DNA of 64,000 nt from Rachycentron canadum. Lineage: Eukaryota > Chordata > Actinopteri > Carangiformes > Rachycentridae. Positions 12,610 through 25,680 of this stretch are shown one piece after another. A model generated the notes under the pieces. The model worked only from the letters and a program-made list of their open reading frames with translations. It was not told where the DNA came from and did no database searches. Position 1 is the first letter of the stretch. Every line of letters starts with the position of its first letter. The stretch is from the NCBI GenBank assembly GCA_038496675.1, contig CM076649.1, forward strand, positions 17,443,020 through 17,507,019, written 5' to 3'. The position numbers and the translations under genes are program-made.

Positions 12610-13591
12610 CATGGAGGGAGTGAACCCTTCAGGTGCTTTTGATTAGAAAACACCCTCCAGCACATGACAAGGTTTTATCTGCAACAAAGATGTCGCAATT
12701 TGGTACCCTTGTCATTTGCAATCCTCTTTTATTTTCTCTATTTCAAATGTGTTCAAAGTTTACACCCTCTTCCCCCTGCTAACGCTACTTCCTCAATAAA
12801 CAACAGGCGTTTTATCTGCATCTACTTTCACACCATATTAGAGAATAGAGACAGGAGCGTCTCTTATGTCCCTGGGCTATCACGCTGTGATAAGGGAACT
12901 GCTAAGTACTGGATGTCTTTATGTGCAGTCTGCACATGTGGATTATTTACAGGCTTTGGGGTTTCCTGCTGCTAAAGCCAGCTCTGGGTGTCTCGCAAAT
13001 CCCAACTCAGAGCATTGCCACACAGTCATGTCTACTCTCTGCTGAATCCCTCACTGCACCTTTTCCCACAAAGACAAAAACCAGATATATTTTAGATCCA
13101 TGGTTCTCTCTGTTCTCTCTTTGTGTGACTTTACTGACCCACAGTAACAATCAAAACAGCACCAACAGCCCAGATCTACGGGAGGCCTCTGAATCACTCC
13201 ATTTGCTTCAAATGTGACAGACACACACTGCTCACATCACATTTTGTAAATTACAGACAAATAGAAAAGGGATGAGAGAATAGGTCCAGAGAAAATAGAC
13301 ATGATGTGGATAAATGTGATGGGGAAAACATTCAGCGGGGAATCATTCAGGGTGTCTCCATTGGGAGTCACACAGTGGGAAATGACGGGGCCAGCAATGT
13401 TTGTTCGGGCTCATCAACAGTGAGACCTCCTCCTCTTGCCACAGCTGGGGAAGACCTTGAACGTGAAATGGTTTCAAGCAGATTGCTCCTAATTGCTAGA
13501 AGATGTGCAAGCAGGTGTAACCGGATCCCTGCGGCCACTCAGAGAAAAGGAGAAGGAACGAGATGTGCATCTGTTTGTGTATTTCCGCACT

Positions 13592-13593
13592 TG

Positions 13594-13627
<34 letters not shown>
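13592..13627. repeat. (TG)n microsatellite, interrupted
   Basis: Two perfect TG blocks separated by a TTT interruption near 13608-13610. Confidence 0.93.
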
Positions 13628-15589
13628 GGTGTGCGCTTCAGTGTATTTACGCCACGTTTCACCAGGCTTTATTAGGCAGGAGAGTGTAGCTCAGAGACAG
13701 CCAGCAACAACATGGCTAATAGGTTAGCTCTTAATGTAGTCCTGCTCAGAAGACACTGGCCCCTCTGGTCTCACTCTGCAGCCTCTGCGGGGTTTCAGTG
13801 ACAGCAGCCTAAATGTCAAGGTTATCTGCTTGACTTTCTGACTGATCGTCCGTCGCAACTCACCTGACATTTATCACTTCTGCTGTTTCCTTTTCAAAGA
13901 CAAGCCCTCTGCTCCTCAGCTGTAGCCTAACCGAGGCAAAAAGGCCAGGTTCTCCTTGCAGCGGCTTCCCTAAATAACCTGCTAGCATGTTAAGCTAATG
14001 TAGCATCCTTCCATAGGCATCAGGACAGCAAAGCTACCCAGTCATTTCATAAATTATAGAAGCTACTGCAGCCAGTGGCAATGAAATTGGTAGAGCTGGG
14101 GGTAAAACTGATCCTTTATTCACAATATGACAAATAGCAGATGTGTTGTTAGAGACTATGCAAACATATAGTTATGGAATTCACTTGGAATACTGTCATT
14201 TTAATTGAACTGCATATAATTTCTTTTTTTATTTTTCGGCAGGGGGTGATTTTTAAATATGTAAGCGGATAAGCAGTGAGGATCATGTCTATTTATATTA
14301 ATTGCACTTTTTTCTTTCTCTTTTCCTGAGTAATACAGACGTTTATCTGCAATGCAAAGCAGGGAAAATCTAGTTTCCCAGTAAGTATATAATTAATGCC
14401 ATTTCCAAAAAGCCTCTCCACATGGAAAACAGGCCCTGATGCTCAAACCTTGTGCATTACAGGGCCCTCGCAACAACACTCTCCAGTCTGTGTTTAGATT
14501 TCCAAACTAATTCACGTAGAATACATAAATAAATCAGCGTTTTATACCCACTTCAAACCATTAGATTCCCTTCCTTCTCTGCACTTTTCAACTAATCTAT
14601 TAATATTTATGACAACGCTAAACATTTCAAATATCCACGTTTAAACAATAAGGTAGTGCGTGCACTTACATAAGACAAAATCTGACTCCAATAATTTCTT
14701 TTTTGGTCCAACACACCTCCCCCCATTGCCCCCTTCCCTCGCCTCATAACAGGTAATGCAGCGCCCTGACAAATGTTTTCAGGAGAAAAAAAATGACTGT
14801 AAGAAAAACAAGACGAAAGCAAAGTTATTAACTGTGAGTGGAGATAGAAGAGAGGGGGCTGTGAAGCAGGACTGATGATGGAGGGAGTGAAGTGAAAAGC
14901 TGGAGAAGAGGAGGAGAAGGGGGGGTCAGACAGATGGAGGATTAGAATAAGAGTGTGAATCAGAAAAGAGAGGTAAAAAGGGAGATGGAAAGAGAGGAAG
15001 AAAAAAACAAAATGTAGTAGAGAGGAGGCGGAGGTTGCAGGAGGTGCAGAGGGGAGAGTAAACAGTGCCCCAACCAGGCGGTTCGGGCGCTCGGAGCCTG
15101 GTACAGAGGGGTAACCCCACCACGCCACCCCCCCACCTCCAACACCCCCCGCCCCACCTCCCAGCCCAGCGAGGTCAGCTCAACTATGCTGGCCTGACAG
15201 CTTCCGTTTGCTGTGTGCTCGGCATTTGTTTGGATTCCCCAGCCTTGCTTAGCCAGCAGCTTAACAACAGATGGCTAAAGAAGGCCTCTATTCAGTGTGG
15301 TCTGGATCAGAAAATCACACCAAGGAAAGTACACAAGCTGCAGACAAAACACATAGACACACCACGAGCACACTCATGCAAATTACATGGATTGTCAGAG
15401 TTGCACATCCTGCAAATGGGGCAACAGCAAATAAGGTTTTGCTTGCTGCAAATATTTATTTCATTACCCACAGAAATGCATGCAAAGACACAATGATGAG
15501 ACACATGCAACAACATGCAAGTGAATGCGAACACATGCGGTGTTGTCTGATTATCTCAAGCAACTTCCTGGGATGATTCAGTAACCGAG

Positions 15590-16080
15590 CAGATCTCAGT
15601 GAAAGCATTTCCGTACCATGCCATTATTAAATGAATACTGTGTTTATTACAGCTTTAGTGCGGTGTAAACTCATAAACACCCTCCCAGAGTACAAGAGGA
15701 GCTGTCAACTAAATATTGTTTCTCTCATGAGTCGCTCTTCCACCTCAATTACGCCTTTCAACTTCACAGGCTCAGTATGATAAAGTGGCAGTAAAAATCA
15801 TTCACATTAATACACCATTGTGCATCTGCTGCTAAAGGTAATTAAAGAAGTAAATGACTCATAAGAATAGACATATTAGCCGCAAAATGAAAGGCAACTG
15901 GGCTGCCTCATGAAAATATGTACCATTAAGATACTGCATTTTCATATTGGGGTAATCAGCTCCACTAGCCTGATGCTGATTTAATCCACTCCAGTGGAAA
16001 GTCTATCAGCGCACAGCCGCGTGTCACTGTCTCTCTTATGTCTGCCCGCCAAGAGCCAGGCGTTCCACTTTAGCATCGCC
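15590..16080. promoter_or_regulatory. Candidate conserved non-coding element in the large intron
   Basis: About 490 bp of complex sequence without simple repeats. It has several ATTA/TTAAT motifs, a TAATTA at 15839-15844 and many short AT blocks alternating with GC blocks, a texture typical of vertebrate CNEs. It ends shortly before the GA-rich flank of the N gap. This is an inference from texture only. Confidence 0.33.
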
Positions 16081-16280
16081 TGTGAATGACTCCACTAAAG
16101 GAGGGAGGTCACACACAGGAAATCAGTCGGAGGAGCAGCCAATGCTTAGGTGTCATTTGGAGGCAGATGGAGCAAAAGAGGGAAAAAAAGAAGTGTGAGA
16201 GTGAGAGGAGGATAAAATGAGCTAAAAAGAGTAATAAAAAAATAAGAAGGCAAAAGCACAAACGATCTGGGAACAAAGCG

Positions 16281-16677
16281 NNNNNNNNNNNNNNNNNNNN
16301 NNNNNNNNNNNNNNNNNNNNNNNNNNNNNNNNNNNNNNNNNNNNNNNNNNNNNNNNNNNNNNNNNNNNNNNNNNNNNNNNNNNNNNNNNNNNNNNNNNNN
16401 NNNNNNNNNNNNNNNNNNNNNNNNNNNNNNNNNNNNNNNNNNNNNNNNNNNNNNNNNNNNNNNNNNNNNNNNNNNNNNNNNNNNNNNNNNNNNNNNNNNN
16501 NNNNNNNNNNNNNNNNNNNNNNNNNNNNNNNNNNNNNNNNNNNNNNNNNNNNNNNNNNNNNNNNNNNNNNNNNNNNNNNNNNNNNNNNNNNNNNNNNNNN
16601 NNNNNNNNNNNNNNNNNNNNNNNNNNNNNNNNNNNNNNNNNNNNNNNNNNNNNNNNNNNNNNNNNNNNNNNNNNNNN
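16281..16677. other. Assembly gap (397 N)
   Basis: A run of N. The left flank is purine-rich (GA-rich from about 16155) and the right flank is C-rich (starting cctccacccccacccccgcc), which suggests a low-complexity or GC-extreme sequence interrupted assembly. The frame that spans it (16109-16804, minus) is an artefact of the N run. Confidence 0.99.
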
Positions 16678-19600
16678 CCTCCACCCCCACCCCCGCCGAC
16701 CTCAGCTTTTTGTTCTGAGCATATGATGCCTCAGGCTGCCCACCGCTGAACACGGTGGTACTATTCGTCAAGTTGATAAAGTGGGAGGAAAAGAGCACAG
16801 GCATGCTAACTGTGCTGAGTACTTAGATGGACTGTTAGAAAACACACACTCCTTCTGATTGCATCTTTGGTGGAAGTGTTGCATCACTTTGTAGCAGGGA
16901 GTGTTGTGCTTGGGAAAACGGGCGCTTCCAAAAACCCAGCGTGAGACCTAGAATACTGTGAGCAGATTTGATCGTGCTTGAATGATATTGTTTAGAATGG
17001 GAAGATCTATCTGCCCTGGTCTCATAGACGGAGACTCAACATCATTGATACACTCGAGACTTCCAGGATAGGACCCATAAAACCTCCTAAAGCTTCCAAT
17101 TTAGTTGTGGTGAATATAGATGAATGCAGTCTGTGCACAACTATAGGATGCTTGAGAAGGAAGAGAGAGAGTTGCCACAGTCATGGAGCGCCACGCGGCT
17201 TGGTGCCCAAACTTATGCCCTGTGTTGACAGCTGACCACTACTCTGCCTCTACACCACAGGCCATGTTGATTAAGTCAGTGCAGATGCAAAAGTAACTCA
17301 TCTTGATGAATAATCCCGCTAATCAGTGAAGCAGACAACAAGCGTGACACTGCCCAAAGCTAATTTTGACTGCTCCCCTGAAGATGGATTTGTAATGACA
17401 TCCTACCAAAGAGCAGATGAATATATCTGCTCCTGCTGATTTCATTAAGAAACTACAAACAAAACCCTTCTTTGTCCCTCTATGGTTTTATGTAGCCTCA
17501 CCATAGGCTGGTTTGCGACTGTACATCTTTTCCCACTGCCTTGAACTGTCCTGACCTGAGACCTAACACATCATGAGCTGCTGAGGGAGAATTCCCAGTG
17601 TGTGTGTGGCAAGAGTTCCTCCGAAAGAGAAGATTTTCTATAAATCACAGGCCAGTCCAATTGGCTATGGATAGAGTTGCAGCGGGAAGAGACAGCTCCC
17701 TGGGAATAACAGTGTCTCTGTTGAAGTCATTCCAAGATGGGTAATATGATCCTGTGCCGCCAGGAATAAAGGAAGAGGAAGAAAAAAATCTGATTGCTCC
17801 GGCAATAAAGAGGAGTAATCTCCAGCAGGGTGCAGACACATCACCCGTCACACTGGACAGTAATGTATTATAGTCTCACAGGCAGATGATGTGACACATG
17901 GTGGGCCACACATTTTTTTTTTTGTGGTTCACAAACTGCTTCTCCTCTTATCCTAGGAATTATTAGTCTTCATTGACTTTGTAGGAAGTAGTATGTGGAA
18001 ACAGAAGATTGACTGTTCTGGTGCAGACCATCATGAGGATCCTCACTCTCTCTCAAACTTGGCTAATTTAGAGCATTAAGACTTTCTATCAACATATCAT
18101 CATATATAGCCTGTGCATAGATTATTGTGTAATGATAATGTGTTAAGAATGTTAAGTTACAAAAAGCAACAAGTAATTGCTGCTGGACGCTCCTTCATGT
18201 ATACAAATGCCACCAAGAAAGTCTGAGGGTTTCATACAACAGAACCACCCACATGTTAAGTTCCTTTGGTGACAAGTGAACCATGGAATGCAACAATGAT
18301 GGGAACTGAAAAATGTTGAAAGATGAGTTTAAAACAACCTCAACAGAAAATCTTGAGTAGAGTAACCTCTCAACATGTGAAACCTAATTTACATGAGGAT
18401 GAAACTGGCAAGAAAACGGCAACTAATTTACAGTTATTTTTGCATATAACCTCACATGTTGCAGAAAAAGGCCAACAATGTTATTATCAAGCCATCAAGC
18501 CCAAGTAAAGTGGCTGATTATTCAACCTGAAAATCCCATGTCAATGGTACGGCCCAGTGGAGAACAGTGCAGCCATCTTTGATCAAATATTTGCCAACTG
18601 TTTGGATGAGGACATGAAATTAGATAAGATGCTGAATATTTGGTGCAATTTGAAAACCAACACAATTAGGAACTGTTTAATGACAAATTCATGATTTTCA
18701 GTTCTCTTTAGCTTTGAGGCTGTGTCTGATCTCCAGTTGTTCAAGCACTGTCCATCTACCACTAAAGATAAAAATGTCAGGTAGTCGTCGTCCAGGACTT
18801 TGTAGTTGACAATTCTGATTTACAAGTCCTCTTTCATCATTTGAGCCGTGTTCTGGAGTGTTTATGGACTAACAAGTCATGGCAAAAAAGTCCTTTGGGT
18901 GTAAGCACTTTTCTAAAGCTTAATTAACATGCGGAGTGCACTGTGGTGAAAGAATTGGCCGCCCTCAATCTGCCTGAGCCACCTTCAGCTTTAGGCGCTG
19001 AGACCTGCAGGCTGCAGGCTTCAATAAATGTCGATGATCACAGCTCAAATTAAGTTATGCTCTGAGCTTGAAGGGCTTACATAAACATGTGATGGAAATA
19101 TTAAACTAAGACAAACTGAGGAAACAGACAGAGGAGAACAACTATGGTACGAAAAACCCGATTCTGATACAACTTGAATCCTGCTTGAATTAGTGCAATT
19201 GTGTGAGTAATTTGTCCAGGTGTTGAATTTTCACTGATGACAGAACATGAGATATATACACAATAAATCACCACCACCCTGGGTTTTCAGAAAGAGCCAC
19301 TTAGCAGCGGTTTGTGTGAATATGTGGTAAAAGTAAAACGCAGGTGGCAGAAGTAGCCCAAACAACAAGCACTGCAGGAACCAAGGGCATGTGGGCTATA
19401 GAGCTGCTGGAGTGGTGGGCAGGGGGGATGACAGACTGCTGTTCAACTCCATTAGCTGCTATGTGAGAGGGGTGCATCTAGCAGCACACGACCTGTGAAG
19501 AATCTTAGATCTCACTCTATCTTGGAATGGGGATTGCCGCATTAATTCTAGGAAACTGTAATCTCTCAAGCAAATCAAATTACTCTCATTAAGCGCAAGA

Positions 19601-20866
19601 AGAAAACTGCCTCTGTAATAAGTATGTATAAAAAGTATTTATTACCAATAATCACCTCTTTAATATGAGCTAGCTTACAACGGCTTTTATTTTTGCTGAT
19701 TAAGTTTAAAAATGGGGAAACAAGGAAGGGCACATGCTCATGGACGCATACACATGGCATTTGTGCGCACAGACACACACACACACGCGCACACAGACTT
19801 TGAAACACGTGCACAAACACACACACACTAATACACAGCTCATGGAGTTTATGAGAACGGTTGATACAGTGATTAAAGGGGAGGGTAGAGGGATACAGTG
19901 CTCGAGGGCCTTGGCGAGGACGTGCCTCACCTAGTCATAAAAACACACCTCTTTAAGCCAGCACCAGAATCGCTCTCAGTAGGTTCACTTGGAGGTGAAT
20001 CACTAAAGAATTTACATGCAAAGTAGCATATGTCATCACCCAGACAGTGCGCTGCACACGAGGAGTTACACTGTAACTTGGCACTCACTCACTGACCGCC
20101 ACAGATTTGCAACGTTTTGCGAGGTCGATGGCCTGACCCGGGGGCGGCGCTCACACAACAACGATGTTCAGAAACACATGCGAATGCTGTAGACTTTTTT
20201 TCCATTTGCATAATTTGTGTATGAACAAGCCTAACTATTTAACAAAAAAGCCAACAGCGTGTTAATGTTATGCATGCATGGTTTTTAAACAGTAAATTAA
20301 GAAAAATAACATTGTGGGTATAATCACTCCGGTGGGAGGTGAAGTCTTAGCTCTTCTTCCAGGATATGACATCATTCCACAAAGAACAAGCTGCCAACTA
20401 TAATTGCCTTGCTGGTAAATGGAAGATTTCCTCCCTCCCTGTTTCGAGTATTTCATTTTTTATTCACATAACCAATTAACTACATCTAAAAAAAAAAAGC
20501 TAAGAGACAGTTAACAAAAACACATCAAAATGGGCGATAAAAACTATTTGCCTCCACAAAATCAATTAGGATTAAGGGTCAGTGGGTCATTCATTTGCTG
20601 CTTCAGCATAATTACCTGTTTTTCTTCCCCTCATTTACTTCTTTATTCAGCTGGGACACCGATGTCCCCGCAAAGCAAACCAACACAGTTTTTTTGTGAT
20701 TATTCAAATTACACATTGATTCCTGTGAGAAAACTGTCTGTCAAACTACAACATGGCAAAGCTAATGTGCTCCAAAAACAAAACTCCCCTGAAGCAAAAT
20801 GAGCAGATTCTATTAGATGTCAGCCTACATACTGTAAATTTCAATTTGACTTTGGCTCGCTCAGGT

Positions 20867-20891
20867 AATAAATACATAAATAAATAAATAG
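20867..20891. repeat. (AATA)n short tandem repeat
   Basis: TAATAAATACATAAATAAATAAATA pattern with one C substitution. Confidence 0.85.
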
Positions 20892-23800
20892 GACAGAATC
20901 AGATTAGAAATCACAATTTGATTTTGTGGGGTATGATGAAAATAAGGTCAACAGCTCAGCCCCCATCTGACATCAATGCTTAGCAAGAGGACAGGTTACA
21001 GCGGTGCTGTTTCTCTGTTGGTACAAATCACTGCTGCTGCCTCTTAGACTGTCTATCAAAGAGGCTGCACCCACTCCTGTCTGTCCTATCTGTTGTGATT
21101 CGTAGTAGGGAGAAGGAGTGGAGACAGAGCAGGAGGATCATAGCTGACTATAGATGCTCTTTCTCTCTTTTCAAAAAAGACATTTTTAAACTGCTTCAAA
21201 GTAGAAGGAGCTGGTCTTTTAATAGACAGAAGCATTCATCATGTTTAACACATAAAAGCAGACTCAGTTAGTCCGCCTGCAGAATATCACATTAACACTT
21301 TGTAAACATCCACCCATAAAGATAATTATTTTGATTGCAAGACTCTTCTGAGGCTTTTCTTCCCCTCCTCAACATCTGGTTAAAATATGGGGCAAGTGCT
21401 GGCTTCCTGGCTCCCGCTCAGGTGGTTAAAATAGACTGCACACACATACATGTATAAATAGAGTGGTGGGTAACTTTCTTTTTTTTATCTCTTTTAGTTT
21501 ACAATTTTTTTTCTCTCAGTGGCAAGTCAGCGAAAAGACAGGAGCTGTGGCCTCCCATATCACACCTGCCAGGAAGTGATCCTTTTCTCTGCAGCCAAAG
21601 AGGCAGCGAGGATACGCCAGGACATGCAGCTGGAGCGATGCTCCTACAAGCAGGGCAGAGGGAAAGTACAGAGGCACATGTGGCAGTTTTTCATTCATAA
21701 GTTATACGTCCAGCAAAGACTTGGAATCACCTGCAGCTAAGATCTCAGGCCACATGCTTGATTCAGAGAATAATCACTTCAGTCTAAAATGAACAGTTTC
21801 AGAAACATCTGCTCATGTTCAAGATCCAGTACTATTGTGTTTTTTCTATTTTCCCATGCTCTTGGATGTGTAGTGGGCCAGACAGTGGAGAGGAGGCCTC
21901 AGGAGTGAGACAGAGCACAGGAGACTGTGATAATTGACCAAGATGCTGTTGCCACTGAGTCCCCTGTCCCCTCACCTCCAAATCCCAGCAGCCCCTTTTT
22001 CAATTTAACACAAGACTTGGCCAGATTTCACTCATTGCAGAACTAAGACACATCTTTGACACTTTTACATTAGAAGTACAGCTTTCTGCTGATTAAAAAC
22101 CTTCCCTCTTGCCTCTCTCTTTCTCCCACTGTATGGCAAGAGGTAATGTGGGACGGGTATCCATTTCCTGTCCCTTCTTTCCCTCCAAATCAACCACAAA
22201 TAACTCACAGGCTCCTGCACCTATCTTGATTTCACTCCAGAAGATAAGGACACCATTTATTGTTTTCATTGAGCTTGAGTGCTAAGACAGGGAGCACCAA
22301 ATTACTCTCAGATTGAGATAAACACACCATAAATTGCTAATTCAATCCGTCTTCCTTGCCCATGATGTTTTGAAGAGAGGGGAATATCAAAAGATCACAC
22401 TGTGAAACCAAAGTCTGGAGGTGTGATATCGGCTCCAGACCTCATCAAATTGAAAAAAAAAAGCTAAGTGTAACTTGAGCAAGAATTCCCTTTGGAAAAG
22501 AAGAGCTCTGGTACAATACATCATGTCTGCACTAATGGGAATGCAGCTTCATAGCTGCAGTAGGAAATGGAAATAATAAGAGAATGAACTAAGTATGTCT
22601 CATGATTTGGGTTTTTAGCCTTCACAACACAGTGTAGAGCTGGAAATCAATGCATCAGTGTTTGTGAAGTGTAGCACTGCCCCTGGTAGCAGTGGAAGGC
22701 TGCGGCGGCAAGACGCTGAGGACTGAAGAGTATTTACTGATGTGGTTATCTTGTCCTGTGACAGGCAGGATCACTCAATCAGCCGGCGATGGCTGGGCTC
22801 AGGCAAGCATTACACGCATATCCCCATACTTCTGGGGAGGAGGTATCAGCCAAGCCAAATCTGATCAACAAATGCAGTTCCCCTGTGCCACAGCTATCTG
22901 AGATGAAGATGATATTATGTCGAAGTGAGCAAGGTGATGGAGACAGCACAGGGAGAAACACAGAAGGACAGAGAGAGAGAGAGACAGAGGGAAAAGGAGA
23001 CCTGAGAGAAGAACCTCCTCTAAGGCTCGGCTTCTTAAAGGCAAAGTGTCTCCACTGGAAAGCAAGGAGATAACATGCTGATATATTTTAATAAGAACCA
23101 TGTGCCTCACAACACTGCCTTTACCAGATCAAAGAAGCAAGCATTTATATGCTGGAGACACACTCACATTAATTATCAAAAACCTGAATTAAAAAATAAA
23201 AACTTGTCTGTCCAGTAGAGTTACATACCAATTAAAAACACAATCCTGGCAGAGTCCAACTGACATTTCTAATGATTCCTTTTAAAAATTACTGACATGT
23301 ACATGTTATTAAAAGGTTAGAGAAATTTGCATTTAGCAATGAGGAAAAATAAATATAGTGTTGAGTGTGCAGATAAGAGCTCAGTAATTAGCAGTAGACA
23401 TTGCGGTGGTGGAAAACATTTGAAGAATAAACCTGGACTAGTTTGCTTCTTTCCCTGTTGCCCTACAGATATTTTACATTATTCAATCCAAAATACCATC
23501 TTTCTGATTCTAACTTTTCTTTTGCATGTTAATGTTTAATAAGAGCCTTTGGCTATCTATGGGCACAATTATTAGATATCCGCAGAGAGAAATTGAAAAA
23601 TTAATCATACTCTCAATTTTGCACTTCTCTGATCCATTGGAAATGGCTCTAAGAGCTGTGGCTTCTCCCCTGTCAAAAGGCTCCATCTAAACACAATCAA
23701 TCTGCTGCCAACAATGAGTTGCTTGTGCAACAAAGACAATTGCATCAATACAGTAATTAACTGATTATTTATATCTTGGCACTTGTTTGGATGCACTACA

Positions 23801-24322
23801 ACACTGATAGATCTGTTGCAAAATTGTAAAAAGACTAAATTGCTTAGGCCAGGTGTCTTGTGCAGTTATATTTCCATACAACTCAATTATCCATGCGTGG
23901 GCCTTGTACGTTTTCAGTAGTCCTTGTTTTGCCCCTTTCCATTACTGTGTGAAATCTATGCTAATGTAATGTACTGAGGATAAAATATGCTAATGTCCAG
24001 ACAAAATAGTATCAAGCTATAGTTGACAGAGGAATTTATTCTACACACTATCAAGTTTCTAAGTGGCAATTTTAGCTTTTGAAAGGCATGTGTATGATAA
24101 GTTATTATGCAGAATAATGTTAAACAAGTAAAATTTCAGTGCTACTTAAATACTGCTTTCACCCAATGTCTTCTGCTTCACATCCTGTGCAAACATATGA
24201 TTTGAACTATTTACAAGATGAATAATTGTTTTTTTGTTTGTTTGTTTGGATTAATTTCTAATTGATAAAGTAACACTACAAAAACAAGAGGGGTAAACAA
24301 CGCTCTGTTTACAATTCTGAAT

Positions 24323-24403
24323 TGTAATCTGTCAGTCTGTGCTCAACAAAATGTTGAGCAAAATGTTGAGCACAAAATGTTGAGCACAGACTGACAGATT
24401 ACA
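24323..24403. repeat. 81-bp foldback with perfect 26-bp inverted arms and three 13-bp direct repeats
   Basis: The left arm 24323-24348 and right arm 24378-24403 are exact reverse complements (26/26), separated by 29 bp. Within the structure the 13-mer AAAATGTTGAGCA occurs three times in direct orientation (24348-24360, 24360-24372, 24374-24386), and its inverse TGCTCAACA occurs once in the left arm (24340-24348). No transposon termini or target-site duplication were seen. It sits in the 26-kb intron, in AT-rich sequence. It could extrude as a cruciform or form an RNA hairpin in the foxp1 pre-mRNA. Its origin could be template switching. Confidence 0.9.
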
Positions 24404-24798
24404 CACACTTAATATTTATTGTTTACCAATTAGGTAAATTAAGTCATAATTAAAACTGCTTTATATAATCTCTCTCTATATAAAGATACATCTGCCATCA
24501 TAGATAATAAAGTTATGTTCAAATAAGTTGATGGGTTAGTAAATGATTGATGATTTATTTTGACAGTAAATTTGAAGAGGCTTGGATAATTGTATCTGAA
24601 ATTTGCTAATTAAGAAAAATACAGATAGAAGTGACACGCCACACATCAGGCACTAACACTACGACAACGTAGGCTAATGTGACCAAGTTAATTTATAGAA
24701 TTGTAAATGATTTACAAAATTCTGTATCATTAGATAAAAATAAACTAAATGTGAGTTTGATTTGTGATGTTTAAGAGCAGAGGTCGGCCATCTGAAGC

Positions 24799-24823
24799 AC
24801 ATGAAATATATTGTATTTCATGT
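24799..24823. repeat. Short inverted repeat, 10-bp arms
   Basis: ACATGAAATA (24799-24808) and TATTTCATGT (24814-24823) are exact reverse complements with a 5-nt spacer. It lies about 400 bp from the larger foldback at 24323-24403. No function is assigned. Confidence 0.7.
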
Positions 24824-25658
24824 CAGTAGCATGCAGAGTCAACACTGAATATTGATTATTGAGGTGAATGTAAAGTATATACCAAGTTAGTATCCTGCCC
24901 TAAAGACCAGACAATGTTTTTGACATTGGAGAGCAGCAGTAAAATCAATGTCAAGTAGCTGACAAACACTGCAGCTGACAGCATATTGGACTAAATCCCA
25001 GTTCACCTCCATTGGTTGATAAATTGTTGCCAGAAGTGAAATGTGCAACTGACACATCAAAACACATGTGTCTGTGCATGTCAAACTGAACAGCTTAGTT
25101 TTGTCTCTCAGTGTATCTTTCTCAGCATCTCAGTTATATTAGTGTTTTAGATATTAAATTGGCATCTGAGAGACATTTGTATTGTGTGTATCTGAGAACA
25201 AGACTAGTGATTGATCCTGTGTGCTCACCATCTGCCTCCCAATACACTCCTGCTTGACTTACTCAATTTCGTCTCCCATGCTTCAAACGCAGCCCCCCCA
25301 GCCAACCTTATCCCACCTACAGACATACACACACACAGGCATCCACACAGAGCCCCTGGACCAAATGCCCTCCTCCCTAAACAACTCTTTCTTTGACATC
25401 TGCCCAGAAGCAGCACTGCTGCCTTTTGTCCACTCAATGTCTCCTAAGGCATATCATCCAGTTCTAATCAAGCAGAAAATGGTCATAAATATTTCTTTCT
25501 GCTAGATTTCACATTCACATTTCACGCAGGGACATGATATTTTCCCCCTACCTCCGGGGAGTCCCTAATGCAAAAAACAGTTACTTATATTCAAGGCTCA
25601 TGTTCCTTCAGTCAAATGCAGAACATATTCCCTGTTTGTGGGGAAAAACAAGAAAAAA

Positions 25659-25680
25659 GGGGGGGGTGGGGTGGGGGGGG
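25659..25680. repeat. G-rich tract, potential G-quadruplex
   Basis: Almost pure G with two T interruptions, giving G runs of eight, four and eight. The long runs could supply the four G-tracts needed for a quadruplex. On the foxp1-sense (minus) strand it is C-rich. Confidence 0.7.

Noticed and set aside
14607..15128. 173-residue minus-strand frame
   Set aside because: Composition follows a GA/CT-rich low-complexity stretch (Ser/Phe/Leu/Pro rich). No family resemblance.
16109..16804. 231-residue minus-strand frame
   Set aside because: Most of it is translation of the N gap.
24323..24403. CRISPR array or phage-type attachment site
   Set aside because: Only three short overlapping repeats in a eukaryotic intron; no spacers or associated genes.
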